Translations under genes and position numbers: made by a program
The notes under the pieces: generated by a model
What the model saw: only the letters and a program-made list of their open reading frames with translations
Database searches by the model: none
Told to the model about the DNA's origin: nothing
Shown: one piece after another, positions 7,728 through 15,513 of the stretch
How the letters are laid out: every line of letters begins with the position of its first letter
How positions within the stretch are numbered: position 1 is the stretch's first letter
Source of the DNA: Spirochaetota bacterium
Lineage (GTDB): Bacteria > Spirochaetota > Spirochaetia > B11-G9
Direction: 5' to 3'
Assembly (NCBI GenBank): GCA_024280415.1
Contig: JAJRQE010000166.1
Span: 1-37,304, forward strand
DNA: 37,304 bases

Positions 7728-9848
7728 ATGAATAAAACAGATTTCAAGAAAACACCGGTAAATGAGATTTATGGAATTAACTCATTCGGGGATGCTGTAA
7801 TGAGAGAGCGCCTGCCTAAATCTGTTTATAAGGAACTTAAACTTGTTCAGGAAGGTAATAAGGGATTATCTCCTGATATAGCAGAAGTCGTGGCAAATGC
7901 CATGAAGGATTGGGCTCTGGAACGGGGTGCCACCCATTATACCCACTGGTTTCAGCCGCTTACAGGTTTAACAGCAGAGAAACATGACTCCTTTATTTCC
8001 CCAACTTCTGATGGAAGAGTAATAATGGAATTCTCAGGAAAAGAACTGATTCAGGGAGAACCTGATGCTTCTTCATTCCCAAGTGGTGGTCTGCGAGCTA
8101 CTTTTGAGGCCAGAGGCTACACTGCCTGGGACACAGCCTCCCCTGCATTTCTTAAAGAAGATAACTCCGGAGGTGTGACCCTCTGTATACCTACAGCCTT
8201 TATCTCCTATACAGGGGAGGCTCTCGATATGAAGGTTCCGCTTCTCCGTTCCATGGATGCAATAAATAAACAGGCCATGAGGATTCTTACTCTACTTGAA
8301 ATGGATGCAGACAGGGTAACAACGTCGGTCGGGCCCGAACAGGAGTACTTCCTTATCGATAAAGATTTTTATGATAAACGACCGGATCTGATGCTGACAG
8401 GAAGGACAGTAATCGGATCAAAACCATCTAAAGGTCAGGAAATGGATGACCATTACTTTGGTGCCATTAAGGAACGTGCTTCTGCATTTATGAGCGAATT
8501 AAATATGGAATTATGGAAACTGGGGATAGCGGCAAAAACTCAGCACAATGAGGTTGCTCCAAATCAGTTTGAGATTGCACCCATCTTTGACACAACAAAT
8601 GTAGCAACAGACAGAAACCAGCTTCTCATGGAAACTCTTAAGAAGGTAGCAGCCAGGCACAATCTTGTTGCACTCCTCCATGAAAAACCCTTTGCAGGTG
8701 TGAATGGATCAGGAAAACACAACAACTGGTCAATGAGTACAGATAAAGGTGTAAATCTACTTGAACCGGGAGATGACCCCACTGATAATGCTAATTTTAT
8801 TCTTTTTCTTGTTGCAATTATTAAGGCTGTTGATAAATTTGCACCTCTCCTAAGGATGTCTGCGGCAAACTCGGGAAATGATCACAGACTGGGAGCCAAT
8901 GAAGCCCCGCCGGCAATAATTTCAGTCTTTCTAGGAGATCAGCTTACCGATATTCTGGATACTCTTGCAAATGGTGAAAAATACCAGTCTGAGGGAAAAG
9001 AATCAATTGAACTGGGAGTTTCAACTATTCCTAAATTACCAAAGGATCTAACCGATCGAAACAGAACCTCACCATTTGCCTTTACAGGAAATAAGTTTGA
9101 ATTCAGAATGGTTCCTTCATCAATGTCTATTGCAAATCCCAATATAATAATAAATGCTGCTGTAGCAGATGTTTTATCAGAATTTGCCGATGAAATGGAA
9201 AAATCAAATAATCTGAACAAGAGCATGAAGGAAATAATAGCCCGGACTTACAACGAACATAAGAGGGTAATATACAATGGTAATAACTATTCCGATGTAT
9301 GGATAAAGGAAGCTTCGAAAAGAGGACTTGCAAATATAACAAATACTGTAGATGCATTAACTGAATTTCCCAAAGATTACTCTGTAGATCTTTTCGAACG
9401 TCATAATATTTTAACCAGGCAGGAAATTGAGTCCAGACATGAAATACAGCTTGAATCCTACAGCCAGCAGATAAACATTGAAGCTGAAATAATGATCGAA
9501 CTGACCAAAAAGCAGGTTCTTCCGGCAGCTGGGAAATTTATAAGAGATCTTGCAGAAACAATTAGTGGGTTAAAACAGGGAAATAGTCCATTTTCTTCCT
9601 TTGAGAACATTCTATCAGAAACAGCTTTAAATTCTGAAATACTCTACAAACGAATTGTTCTTCTACAGGAAACACTGACAAAAGCACAAAATATTGAAAA
9701 TTCCCCTTTAAAACAGGCTAAGGAATATAGGGAAAATGTATTTACTAAAATGGAAAATCTTAGAGAAGTTTCCGATACTCTGGAAACAATGATCCCATGT
9801 GAACTTTGGCCCATTCCAACTTATCTTGATCTTCTTTTTAGATTGTAA
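7728..9848 (+). CDS. glnN: Glutamine synthetase type III
   Basis: ATP-dependent ligation of ammonium to glutamate, the entry point of nitrogen assimilation. At 706 aa it has the long GSIII form (GSI is about 450-470 aa). The N-terminal block ([20 protein letters not shown]), [11 protein letters not shown] (201-211), [10 protein letters not shown] (273-282), [10 protein letters not shown] (326-335) and [13 protein letters not shown] (384-396) are characteristic GSIII motifs carrying the metal and glutamate ligands. The C-terminal helical part (about 570-700) is the GSIII-specific extension. AAGGAG stands 8 bases before the ATG. Transcription is predicted from the sigma-54 promoter at 7674-7690, under the adjacent activator. 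GSIII is not controlled by adenylylation, so transcriptional control may be the main level. Confidence 0.95.
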   Translation: MNKTDFKKTPVNEIYGINSFGDAVMRERLPKSVYKELKLVQEGNKGLSPDIAEVVANAMKDWALERGATHYTHWFQPLTGLTAEKHDSFISPTSDGRVIMEFSGKELIQGEPDASSFPSGGLRATFEARGYTAWDTASPAFLKEDNSGGVTLCIPTAFISYTGEALDMKVPLLRSMDAINKQAMRILTLLEMDADRVTTSVGPEQEYFLIDKDFYDKRPDLMLTGRTVIGSKPSKGQEMDDHYFGAIKERASAFMSELNMELWKLGIAAKTQHNEVAPNQFEIAPIFDTTNVATDRNQLLMETLKKVAARHNLVALLHEKPFAGVNGSGKHNNWSMSTDKGVNLLEPGDDPTDNANFILFLVAIIKAVDKFAPLLRMSAANSGNDHRLGANEAPPAIISVFLGDQLTDILDTLANGEKYQSEGKESIELGVSTIPKLPKDLTDRNRTSPFAFTGNKFEFRMVPSSMSIANPNIIINAAVADVLSEFADEMEKSNNLNKSMKEIIARTYNEHKRVIYNGNNYSDVWIKEASKRGLANITNTVDALTEFPKDYSVDLFERHNILTRQEIESRHEIQLESYSQQINIEAEIMIELTKKQVLPAAGKFIRDLAETISGLKQGNSPFSSFENILSETALNSEILYKRIVLLQETLTKAQNIENSPLKQAKEYRENVFTKMENLREVSDTLETMIPCELWPIPTYLDLLFRL

Positions 9849-10144
9849 ATTCTTCTTTTAGACTTGCTCCGGCAGCGAAATTAAATAAATTAAGTCTCTG
9901 CTGCCGGACTCAAAAAGCAAATCTCATTTTTGCCATCGAAGAATTAAGTGGAGGTTTACTACTATTCAGACAGTATCTTGAAAAGGAAAAAACAGTAGAA
10001 ATAAGATCCAATGCAGGTAGCTTTCCTTTCGAATTTACTTTAAGGATTAATCCTCCAAACTGGCAGGGAAAGGGTACACTCCCTGTAAACAATAATTATA
10101 ATCTTAAATCCTTTGCAGACTGGCACAATGGTATTAGCAACTAA
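9842..10144 (+). pseudogene. Open reading frame without start codon, probable gene remnant
   Basis: This 315-base gap after glnN holds an open plus-strand frame of 100 codons from the stop at 9839-9841 to TAA at 10142-10144. It has no ATG, GTG or TTG. From about 9930 the translation looks protein-like (IEELSGGLLLFRQYLE, later FEFTLRINPPNWQGKG) and ends with SFADWHNGISN; the first 25 codons run through the inverted repeat and look non-coding. Most likely the 3' end of a decayed gene, or a small gene with an unusual start (an ATT lies at 9926). I do not recognise the family. A 60-codon frame on the opposite strand here is a shadow. Confidence 0.3.
9860..9907. repeat. Interleaved inverted repeats downstream of glnN (possible pseudoknot or terminator)
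   Basis: CCGGCAGC (9869-9876) pairs perfectly with GCTGCCGG (9900-9907). A second pair, AGACTT (9860-9865) with AAGTCT (9892-9897), is interleaved with it, the topology of an H-type pseudoknot. The loop is A/T only apart from a few bases. No T-run follows, so it is not a standard rho-independent terminator, though its place 11 bases after the glnN stop fits a 3'-end structure. Confidence 0.4.
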
Positions 10145-10163
10145 CATACAGAGACAGCTATAA

Positions 10164-11267
10164 TCAAACCAGCCAGATTATTACCGTCAGTAATAAAAAC
10201 AGGAGAGCAAGAACCAGCTTTGCATGATGTATTTTTCTTGAAAACAGATCCGACAAGGCAGTAGAGGACAACCCCTTGTATACAGCAGCAAATACAAGAA
10301 TCAAAGGAATAACAAAACCTGTGTTATAGATAAGAAGACTTCGTATACCCAGAGTTGAAGAATCTGTCTGTATCATATAGGCAATTGTAGGAAGATATAC
10401 CTGTCCTGTACATGCAAGTTCTATGACAGAAACTGTAAACCCGGTAATGATAACTCCTCCCATCAACAGAACCTTACCATTATTTTTACGAATTACTTTG
10501 TGTATTCTTCGTTTCATGGCCATAGACAGCTGAAGATTGATCTCATCATATCTTCCTGCTTTCGCAAGGAAATAATCCCGTAGAGTTAATACCAGAAAAA
10601 CTCCGGTTACCAGACTAACAATAATTTTTAAAATAAATCTCATAAGAGATGTATCAATTACGAGACGAAGGGTGTTTAACAATCCCAGTCCAAGCATAAA
10701 GTATGCAAAAAATACAGAAAAGGTAAATAAAAAACCGGTAATCAGAATTTCTTTCTTTGTCCTGCCCTGAATAGAGAGGAAGGATATAAAAAAAACAAGG
10801 GTGGCAAATGCACAGGGATTGACTCCGTCTATCAATCCTGCAATAAAGACCGGTATAATGCTAATATTTACCGACCCTGCATTAGAACTAAAATAGCTGT
10901 TGAAAGGCCTGAATTCTCCATTTTTCCTGTAAAAAATTAGTTCATCTTCAAGACCAGCTTCAAGGGCTGAATTTCCAAGATATGCATTATTTCCAACAAA
11001 AAGAACAGGAAAAATTGTAAACTCAAGATCAAGTTCTGCGAGCTTTTCTTTACATATTTCATAATACTCAGGGTCAAGAATATCAAAAGCCTGAAGTTCT
11101 ACATTTACACCACTCTTTTCCTCTATTTCCGGAAGAATTTTATCTTCAAAAAGATCACAATGATTGCAGCCTATCTCCCCATAATACCTGATAACAGGAT
11201 CTCCATTTTCTCCTGAAACATTAAATACAATAGCAGTAAATATTAAAGCAAAATATACGTATCTCAT
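10164..11267 (-). CDS. Thioredoxin-like domain fused to CcdA/DsbD-type membrane electron carrier
   Basis: A signal-like N-terminus (1-19) is followed by an exported thioredoxin/glutaredoxin-like domain with GCNHC (Cys34, Cys37). From about residue 133 comes a CcdA-type membrane domain of about six helices. The hallmark GLIDGVNPCAFAT (Cys152) and the partner Cys286 (VIELACTGQVYLP) are the expected membrane redox pair that passes electrons from cytoplasmic thioredoxin outward. It would deliver reducing power to extracytoplasmic thiols, cytochrome c maturation or a peroxide scavenger. The start is ATG 11267, with AGG 5 bases before it; a GTG two codons upstream is also possible. Transcribed away from the repeat element at 11306-11441. 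The domain order (Trx first, CcdA last) is the reverse of DsbD's C-terminal half. Confidence 0.8.
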   Translation of the reverse strand: MRYVYFALIFTAIVFNVSGENGDPVIRYYGEIGCNHCDLFEDKILPEIEEKSGVNVELQAFDILDPEYYEICKEKLAELDLEFTIFPVLFVGNNAYLGNSALEAGLEDELIFYRKNGEFRPFNSYFSSNAGSVNISIIPVFIAGLIDGVNPCAFATLVFFISFLSIQGRTKKEILITGFLFTFSVFFAYFMLGLGLLNTLRLVIDTSLMRFILKIIVSLVTGVFLVLTLRDYFLAKAGRYDEINLQLSMAMKRRIHKVIRKNNGKVLLMGGVIITGFTVSVIELACTGQVYLPTIAYMIQTDSSTLGIRSLLIYNTGFVIPLILVFAAVYKGLSSTALSDLFSRKIHHAKLVLALLFLLLTVIIWLV

Positions 11268-11305
11268 CTGCACCTATCTTTCTTTTGATTATCTATTTAA
11301 TCAAC

Positions 11306-11441
11306 AACCACCTCCAAAGGAGGCGGTTTGTAAGGAGCGCCCCATAGGGGCTTACATTGTTGCTAAAGCCACAAAAGAGGAGAGGTAATTTTTAAGGCTA
11401 AGCCCTCTACCATAACCACCACCAAAGGTGGTGGCTTTAGC
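11306..11441. mobile_element. Hairpin-rich element, probable non-coding IS200/IS605-type derivative (PATE/MITE)
   Basis: About 136 bases with no gene, made of strong hairpins. AACCACCTCC-AAA-GGAGGCGGTT is at 11306-11328 (one mismatch), GCCCC-ATA-GGGGC at 11339-11351 within TAAG/CTTA flanks, and CCACCACC-AAA-GGTGGTGG at 11416-11434. A perfect 11-bp inverted repeat, GCTAAAGCCAC (11362-11372) and GTGGCTTTAGC (11431-11441), encloses the middle and competes with the third hairpin. Small palindromes near both ends without terminal inverted repeats or a target duplication are typical of IS200/IS605 ends, which TnpA recognises as folded single strands. The G/C-rich runs differ from the surrounding DNA. 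It could instead be a structured RNA. No transposase is in the window. Confidence 0.45.
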
Positions 11442-11490
11442 TCTAGTAAACTTTAATTCAGGATATTTTATTTTTAAGACAAATACAAGT

Positions 11491-11521
11491 AAAAAAAAAG
11501 GAACCGGCGAAAACCGGCTCC
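11491..11521 (-). terminator. Rho-independent terminator of the nucleotidase gene
   Basis: On the minus strand, GGAGCCGG-TTTTCG-CCGGTTCC forms a perfect 8-bp stem followed by nine T residues, starting 13 bases after the stop of the nucleotidase gene. It separates that gene from the repeat element and the CcdA-like gene beyond. Confidence 0.9.
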
Positions 11522-11533
11522 TTTAATATATGA

Positions 11534-13327
11534 CTATGGATATATCAATCCAAAATCCTTTTCTGCTGCGCCTGTAGTCCACGCAGATGGTTCCAATGAC
11601 CAGTTTCCAATAGCTGCAGGTTCTACTGTACCCTTAGCTTCAATCCACTTCATCAGATAGTAACGAAGATCTTTAATCGTAGAAGATTTTAATCTGTTAC
11701 GAATCTCTTCCTTTGAAAGACCGGCACCCTTTGTAAGATGACCGCCTCCTCCTGCTCCACGGTATGAATTAATTGCAACAAGATAAGTCTTGTCCAGACT
11801 AAAACTTCGACCATCTGTAAAACCGGAAATATTTATTTTCTCTCCAACAGGTTTTGAAACGTCAACTGTATAGTCGATCCCAGCAGCAGAGTCATAGTTA
11901 TAGTATCTTACAGCCAGATCATAGGAATTATACCTGTCATTCCATATCAGTTTACCGGCGTCATCTCTCTTAAAATTAAGAAGATTATCATCTGCATTTT
12001 TCATCGTATTCATCCATCCATTGTATGAATATTCAAGAAAATCCTTTACTTCCTGGCCTGTTAATTCCATTGTATAGAGAAGATTCTCATATTTATAGAG
12101 GTTAAACATATCCCTTACATAGACATCTCCGGCATTTATAGTAGCATTAAAGGATAGAGGTGCAGCAAATGATATGTCTGCTCCTGAAATTTCAAGCTGT
12201 ATTCTGTGAATAAGATCTACAAAAGCTGAATCTCCGAACATTGCTTCTTTTGTTGATATAGTTTTTGTAAAATTACCAATAGGTTTCGCTACATATTCTT
12301 TAACAGCATCATAGGCATCCTGAAATTCTGCAAGAAATGCTTTATCTGCAGGAATTCCCTCAATCATTACCGTTTCGCCTGAAATACTCTTTGAAAAAGA
12401 TTTTGATTCTTCATTATAGGTAAAGCTGACTGAAGCTACAGCTACGGATCTTGCTGCATTGAGTGCACCAATAATAAGAACATCATTTCCATCCGGATCT
12501 GTTACAGTCATGTTAGTATCTTTATGATCATGTCCTGTAAAAATTACATCAAAACTAGGAACAAATTCTGCAACAAGAGCAGAAGCATTTTTATTCAAAG
12601 GAGCATCTTTTGATCCACCGCCATAGGTGTAATCAACACCAGAGTGGAAAAGACCAATGAGTAAATCAGGATTTTCCTTTTCCTGGATAATTGGAACCCA
12701 TTTTTTTGCTGTCTCAACCATATCCTCAAATCTTATACCAGTCCAGATCTCTTCAGGAAGCCACGAAGGAATACCAGGTGTGATCATACCAAGAACAACA
12801 ATCTTTGCTCCGTTTCGATAAATTACTTTATAAGGCTCAAAGTACTGCTCACCAGTATCTGCATGTACAGCATTTGCCGCCAGCCATGGAAAATTTGCTT
12901 CTTTGACGTTCTTATCGTAAACAGGATGCCCTGCTTCGATATCGTGATTTCCTACAGAAGCAGCATCATATCCCATATAATTCATGACCTGAGGCTGAAT
13001 ATGGGGTTTTTGAGTCTCTTCAAAATTATAGTAATAAACAATAGGCTGACCCTGAAGTCTGTCACCGTTATCAAGAAGAATAACTTCCTGTTCAGGGACA
13101 GCTCTAAGACCGTCAACATAGGTCAGAATCTGAGCCAGAGAAGTCTTTGACTCCCTGTCATTAATAAAGTCATAAGGGAAAATCGCTCCGTGAACATCAG
13201 ATGTTTCCACGAGTTTAAGTTCAAAACTCTTTGGTTTTTCTGCACCTGAACCTGTCTGGCATCCACTGAAAAATAACAGTGAGGTAACTACCAGAACAAG
13301 CAGTACAGCTAGTAAATTTTTTTTCAT
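11534..13327 (-). CDS. Lipoprotein 5'-nucleotidase / 2',3'-cyclic-nucleotide phosphodiesterase (UshA/CpdB family)
   Basis: Exported metallophosphoesterase that removes phosphate from extracellular nucleotides for salvage. The N-terminus has a lysine start, a hydrophobic core and a lipobox ending at Cys23 (LFFSGC), so the protein should be a membrane-anchored lipoprotein. The calcineurin-like domain shows ETSDVHG (Asp44, His46), LLDNGDRLQG (85-94), GNHDIE (126-131) and GHDHKDTN. The 5'-nucleotidase C-terminal domain carries NSYRGAGGGGHL, the substrate-binding signature closest to CpdB-type enzymes. Length 597 aa is normal. AAAGGAGAGG stands just before the ATG. It is a single gene ending in its own terminator. 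Whether 5'-, 3'- or cyclic nucleotides are preferred cannot be decided by eye. Confidence 0.88.
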   Translation of the reverse strand: MKKNLLAVLLVLVVTSLLFFSGCQTGSGAEKPKSFELKLVETSDVHGAIFPYDFINDRESKTSLAQILTYVDGLRAVPEQEVILLDNGDRLQGQPIVYYYNFEETQKPHIQPQVMNYMGYDAASVGNHDIEAGHPVYDKNVKEANFPWLAANAVHADTGEQYFEPYKVIYRNGAKIVVLGMITPGIPSWLPEEIWTGIRFEDMVETAKKWVPIIQEKENPDLLIGLFHSGVDYTYGGGSKDAPLNKNASALVAEFVPSFDVIFTGHDHKDTNMTVTDPDGNDVLIIGALNAARSVAVASVSFTYNEESKSFSKSISGETVMIEGIPADKAFLAEFQDAYDAVKEYVAKPIGNFTKTISTKEAMFGDSAFVDLIHRIQLEISGADISFAAPLSFNATINAGDVYVRDMFNLYKYENLLYTMELTGQEVKDFLEYSYNGWMNTMKNADDNLLNFKRDDAGKLIWNDRYNSYDLAVRYYNYDSAAGIDYTVDVSKPVGEKINISGFTDGRSFSLDKTYLVAINSYRGAGGGGHLTKGAGLSKEEIRNRLKSSTIKDLRYYLMKWIEAKGTVEPAAIGNWSLEPSAWTTGAAEKDFGLIYP

Positions 13328-13516
13328 ATTCCTCTCCTTTAAGTGATCATTAAGCTTAACATGAATAGGGCCAGTTGCAAAGAGAAAATGTTAAAATATT
13401 ATAGTTTTTTCGATCTCCCGGGATACTCCCGCAACCAATAAATTCTGATATCACGTCATTAAATATAATCACCAGATCCCCAACATCATAAGAATCTTTC
13501 CACTTGATTTTTATTT

Positions 13517-13538
13517 CAAGGGGTGCAGCACCCCCTTG
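13517..13538. repeat. GC-rich imperfect palindrome upstream of cysE
   Basis: CAAGGGGTGC-A-GCACCCCCTTG is symmetrical apart from one extra C. It stands out in AT-rich DNA between the divergent nucleotidase and cysE genes. Its right end overlaps a TTGACA (13536-13541) 30 bases before the cysE ATG. No T-run follows on either strand, so it is more likely an operator or a leader hairpin than a terminator. The -10 partner of TTGACA is poor (GATTAT at 13561, spacer 19). Confidence 0.4.
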
Positions 13539-13571
13539 ACAATTAGTCTAAAAATAAAGAGATTATCTATC

Positions 13572-14465
13572 ATGGACAATAGAAATAACAGTGTCGAAGA
13601 TCAACTGAAACTTCTTCTGGAAAGCTATAAAATAGGTTCAGGTACAAATTTCATTGACGATACCAATTTACCGGTAAATACAGCGGTAGCTGAGATTCTT
13701 GACAATATTCTTGAAATAATTTTTCCAGGATATACAGGAAAAAGAAATATAACTACAGAAAATGTTAATTTTGTAATTGGAAACCTTCTGTGCCGTATCA
13801 AAAGCTCTCTGGAGACCCAGATTTTCAGGGCTTTTCAGCATGAATGCCGTTTAAAAAACTGTGAATTAAGCTGCAGCTGCGAGACACTGTCAGAAGAGAC
13901 CACTGATTATCTCCTTAACAATCTGGTAAATATCCGTAAAATTGTTATTGAGGATGTGAAGGCCGCATACCGGGGTGATCCTGCAGCAAAATCTCTTGAA
14001 GAAATTGTAATCAGCTACCCTGGATTAAAGGCAATAGTTGTTCATCGAATTGCTCATGAACTTTACAAAAAACAGGTTCCTCTTATTCCCCGCATGATGA
14101 ATGAGATCGCACACTCCCAGACTGGAATAGATATTCACCCGGGGGCAGAAATTGGTGAAGGATTCTTTATTGATCATGGAACAGGAGTTGTTATTGGCGA
14201 AACTACCCGGATTGGTAAAAATGTAAAAATTTATCAGGGGGTAACTCTTGGAGCATTAAGTTTTGCAACGGATAATGAGGGTAATATAATCAAGGGGGGG
14301 AAACGTCATCCAACCCTGGAAGATGAAGTTGTCATATATGCCGAAGCAACTATTCTGGGATCTGTAGTAATAGGCAAAGGTGCTGTAATTGGCGGGAATG
14401 TATGGTTAAAACGTGATGTGTCTCCAGGAAAAACCATAGGTATGTCGGGGATTACCAAATCGTAG
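13572..14465 (+). CDS. cysE: Serine O-acetyltransferase
   Basis: Transfers acetyl from acetyl-CoA to L-serine, giving O-acetylserine, the first committed step of cysteine synthesis. The helical N-terminal region (1-180) ends in the left-handed beta-helix. GDPA with Asp136, SYPGLKAIVVHRIAHELY and the hexapeptide run GIDIHPGAEIGEGFFIDHGTGVVIGE (begins at 185) with His202 are the SAT catalytic hallmarks. At 297 aa it belongs to the longer class. A cluster of four Cys (92, 97, 101, 103) in the N-terminal region is unusual for SAT. The frame is open back to a TTG at 13536, but that TTG belongs to a TTGACA promoter-like element; ATG 13572 is the plausible start, with only a weak AGAGA upstream. No cysK follows. 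Confidence 0.9.
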   Translation: MDNRNNSVEDQLKLLLESYKIGSGTNFIDDTNLPVNTAVAEILDNILEIIFPGYTGKRNITTENVNFVIGNLLCRIKSSLETQIFRAFQHECRLKNCELSCSCETLSEETTDYLLNNLVNIRKIVIEDVKAAYRGDPAAKSLEEIVISYPGLKAIVVHRIAHELYKKQVPLIPRMMNEIAHSQTGIDIHPGAEIGEGFFIDHGTGVVIGETTRIGKNVKIYQGVTLGALSFATDNEGNIIKGGKRHPTLEDEVVIYAEATILGSVVIGKGAVIGGNVWLKRDVSPGKTIGMSGITKS

Positions 14466-14478
14466 TTTTTTCCTGTTC

Positions 14479-14507
14479 TTGACATCATACCTTTTTTCTT
14501 CTAGCCT
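14479..14507 (+). promoter_or_regulatory. Promoter of the EamA transporter gene
   Basis: A perfect TTGACA (14479-14484), a 17-base spacer and TAGCCT (14502-14507). The ATG at 14516 is the ninth base after the -10 box and has no Shine-Dalgarno, which suggests that the transcript begins at or next to the start codon. Confidence 0.55.
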
Positions 14508-14515
14508 CCAGTTCT

Positions 14516-15403
14516 ATGAGCAAAAAATTCTATTTTTATATTTTCACAGCTATGACTCTTTGGTCAGGAAGCTGGGTCTCAGGCAAACTTTTAAGCGGAG
14601 GATCACTCCACTTCCAGTTTATATTCTGGAGATTTGCCATAACAGCAATATCTTTTCTCCTAATCTATCTCTTTTTAATTTTTGTTAAAAAGGAAAAATC
14701 AAATTTAAAAGAAATTATACGAAGCCCTGGAATTTCATGGATGCTGCTTTTTGCAGGGATTTCCCTTACAGGATACAATGTAATGTTTATTCTTGGGCTT
14801 GCTTCTGGTCTTGCTGGAAAAGGCGGAGTAATTGTTACATCTCTTAATCCTCTTATAGGTTTTATAATAGGAGTTTTTATTTTTAAAAATAAATTCAAGA
14901 GAAAAAGCTGGATCGGAATTTTTATCGGCATTACCGGCGGTATTATTCTTATTGAACCATGGAAATATTCCCTTAATCAGCTGATTGATGGCGGAAACCT
15001 GATATTTGTAGCTGCTGCATTATTCTGGGCATTACTCACAGCTCTTGGCCATAAAATCCAGAAAAGTATCTCCCTCTGGGAATTTAATCTTCTGACATAT
15101 ATAACTGCCATGATTCTTACCATACCGTTAATCCGGAATAAAAATATTTTCTTCATGGATCAATATACAGCAGGTTTCTGGGTCAACACTATCTACCTTG
15201 CGCTCCTTGCAGGAACACTTGCCGGAGGTATCTATTTCTATGCCTCAAAGAAGATAGGCTCTGCAAGAACAGGATCCTTTACATTTCTTGTACCTGGAAT
15301 GGCACTTTTGTTCAGCTATATTTTTCTGGGAGAGATTCCCAGCATATCGACAGTTATCGGCGGAATAATGGCAGTAAGTGCGGTCTATATAATTAACAGA
15401 TAA
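14516..15403 (+). CDS. EamA/DMT-family metabolite transporter (RhaT-like)
   Basis: Inner-membrane protein of 295 aa with ten hydrophobic segments arranged as two EamA repeats of five. The first begins with AMTLWSGSWVSGKLL, the typical EamA opening, and the second around LIFVAAALFWALLTALGHKIQK. The C-terminal FLVPGMALLFSYIFLGEIPS also matches the family. Substrates of such exporters are often amino acids or related metabolites; its place 50 bases after cysE makes a cysteine/O-acetylserine-type exporter conceivable, but this is a guess. It probably has its own promoter and no leader. No terminator is visible before the opposing tRNA gene. Confidence 0.82.
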   Translation: MSKKFYFYIFTAMTLWSGSWVSGKLLSGGSLHFQFIFWRFAITAISFLLIYLFLIFVKKEKSNLKEIIRSPGISWMLLFAGISLTGYNVMFILGLASGLAGKGGVIVTSLNPLIGFIIGVFIFKNKFKRKSWIGIFIGITGGIILIEPWKYSLNQLIDGGNLIFVAAALFWALLTALGHKIQKSISLWEFNLLTYITAMILTIPLIRNKNIFFMDQYTAGFWVNTIYLALLAGTLAGGIYFYASKKIGSARTGSFTFLVPGMALLFSYIFLGEIPSISTVIGGIMAVSAVYIINR

Positions 15404-15416
15404 ACTAAAAAAGCTA

Positions 15417-15487
15417 AGCGAGCGAAGGGAATCGAACCCTCGGCTCCAGCTTGGGAAGCTGGGGTATTACCATTATACGACGCTCGC
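15417..15487 (-). tRNA. tRNA-Gly (anticodon CCC)
   Basis: Complete cloverleaf on the minus strand. It has a 7-bp acceptor stem GCGAGCG/CGCTCGC, D-stem GTAT/ATAC with AATGGTA loop, anticodon stem CCAGC/GCTGG with loop TTCCCAA (anticodon CCC, reading GGG), and T-arm GAGGG-TTCGATT-CCCTT. The discriminator base is T and CCA is not encoded. The 71-base length is typical for glycine. It lies 26 bases after the PASTA gene on the same strand with no convincing promoter in the gap, so it may be processed from the 3' end of that operon. Confidence 0.95.
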
Positions 15488-15513
15488 AGAAAATATAATT
15501 TCACCCTCTCAGT

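Noticed and set aside
6017-9848. Nitrogenase cluster next to the NifA-like regulator
   Set aside because: No nif structural or assembly gene is present in the window; only glutamine synthetase adjoins, so the regulator is not named nifA.
9910-10092. 60-codon minus-strand frame after glnN
   Set aside because: Its sequence is the antisense of the more protein-like plus-strand frame and it has no ribosome-binding site.
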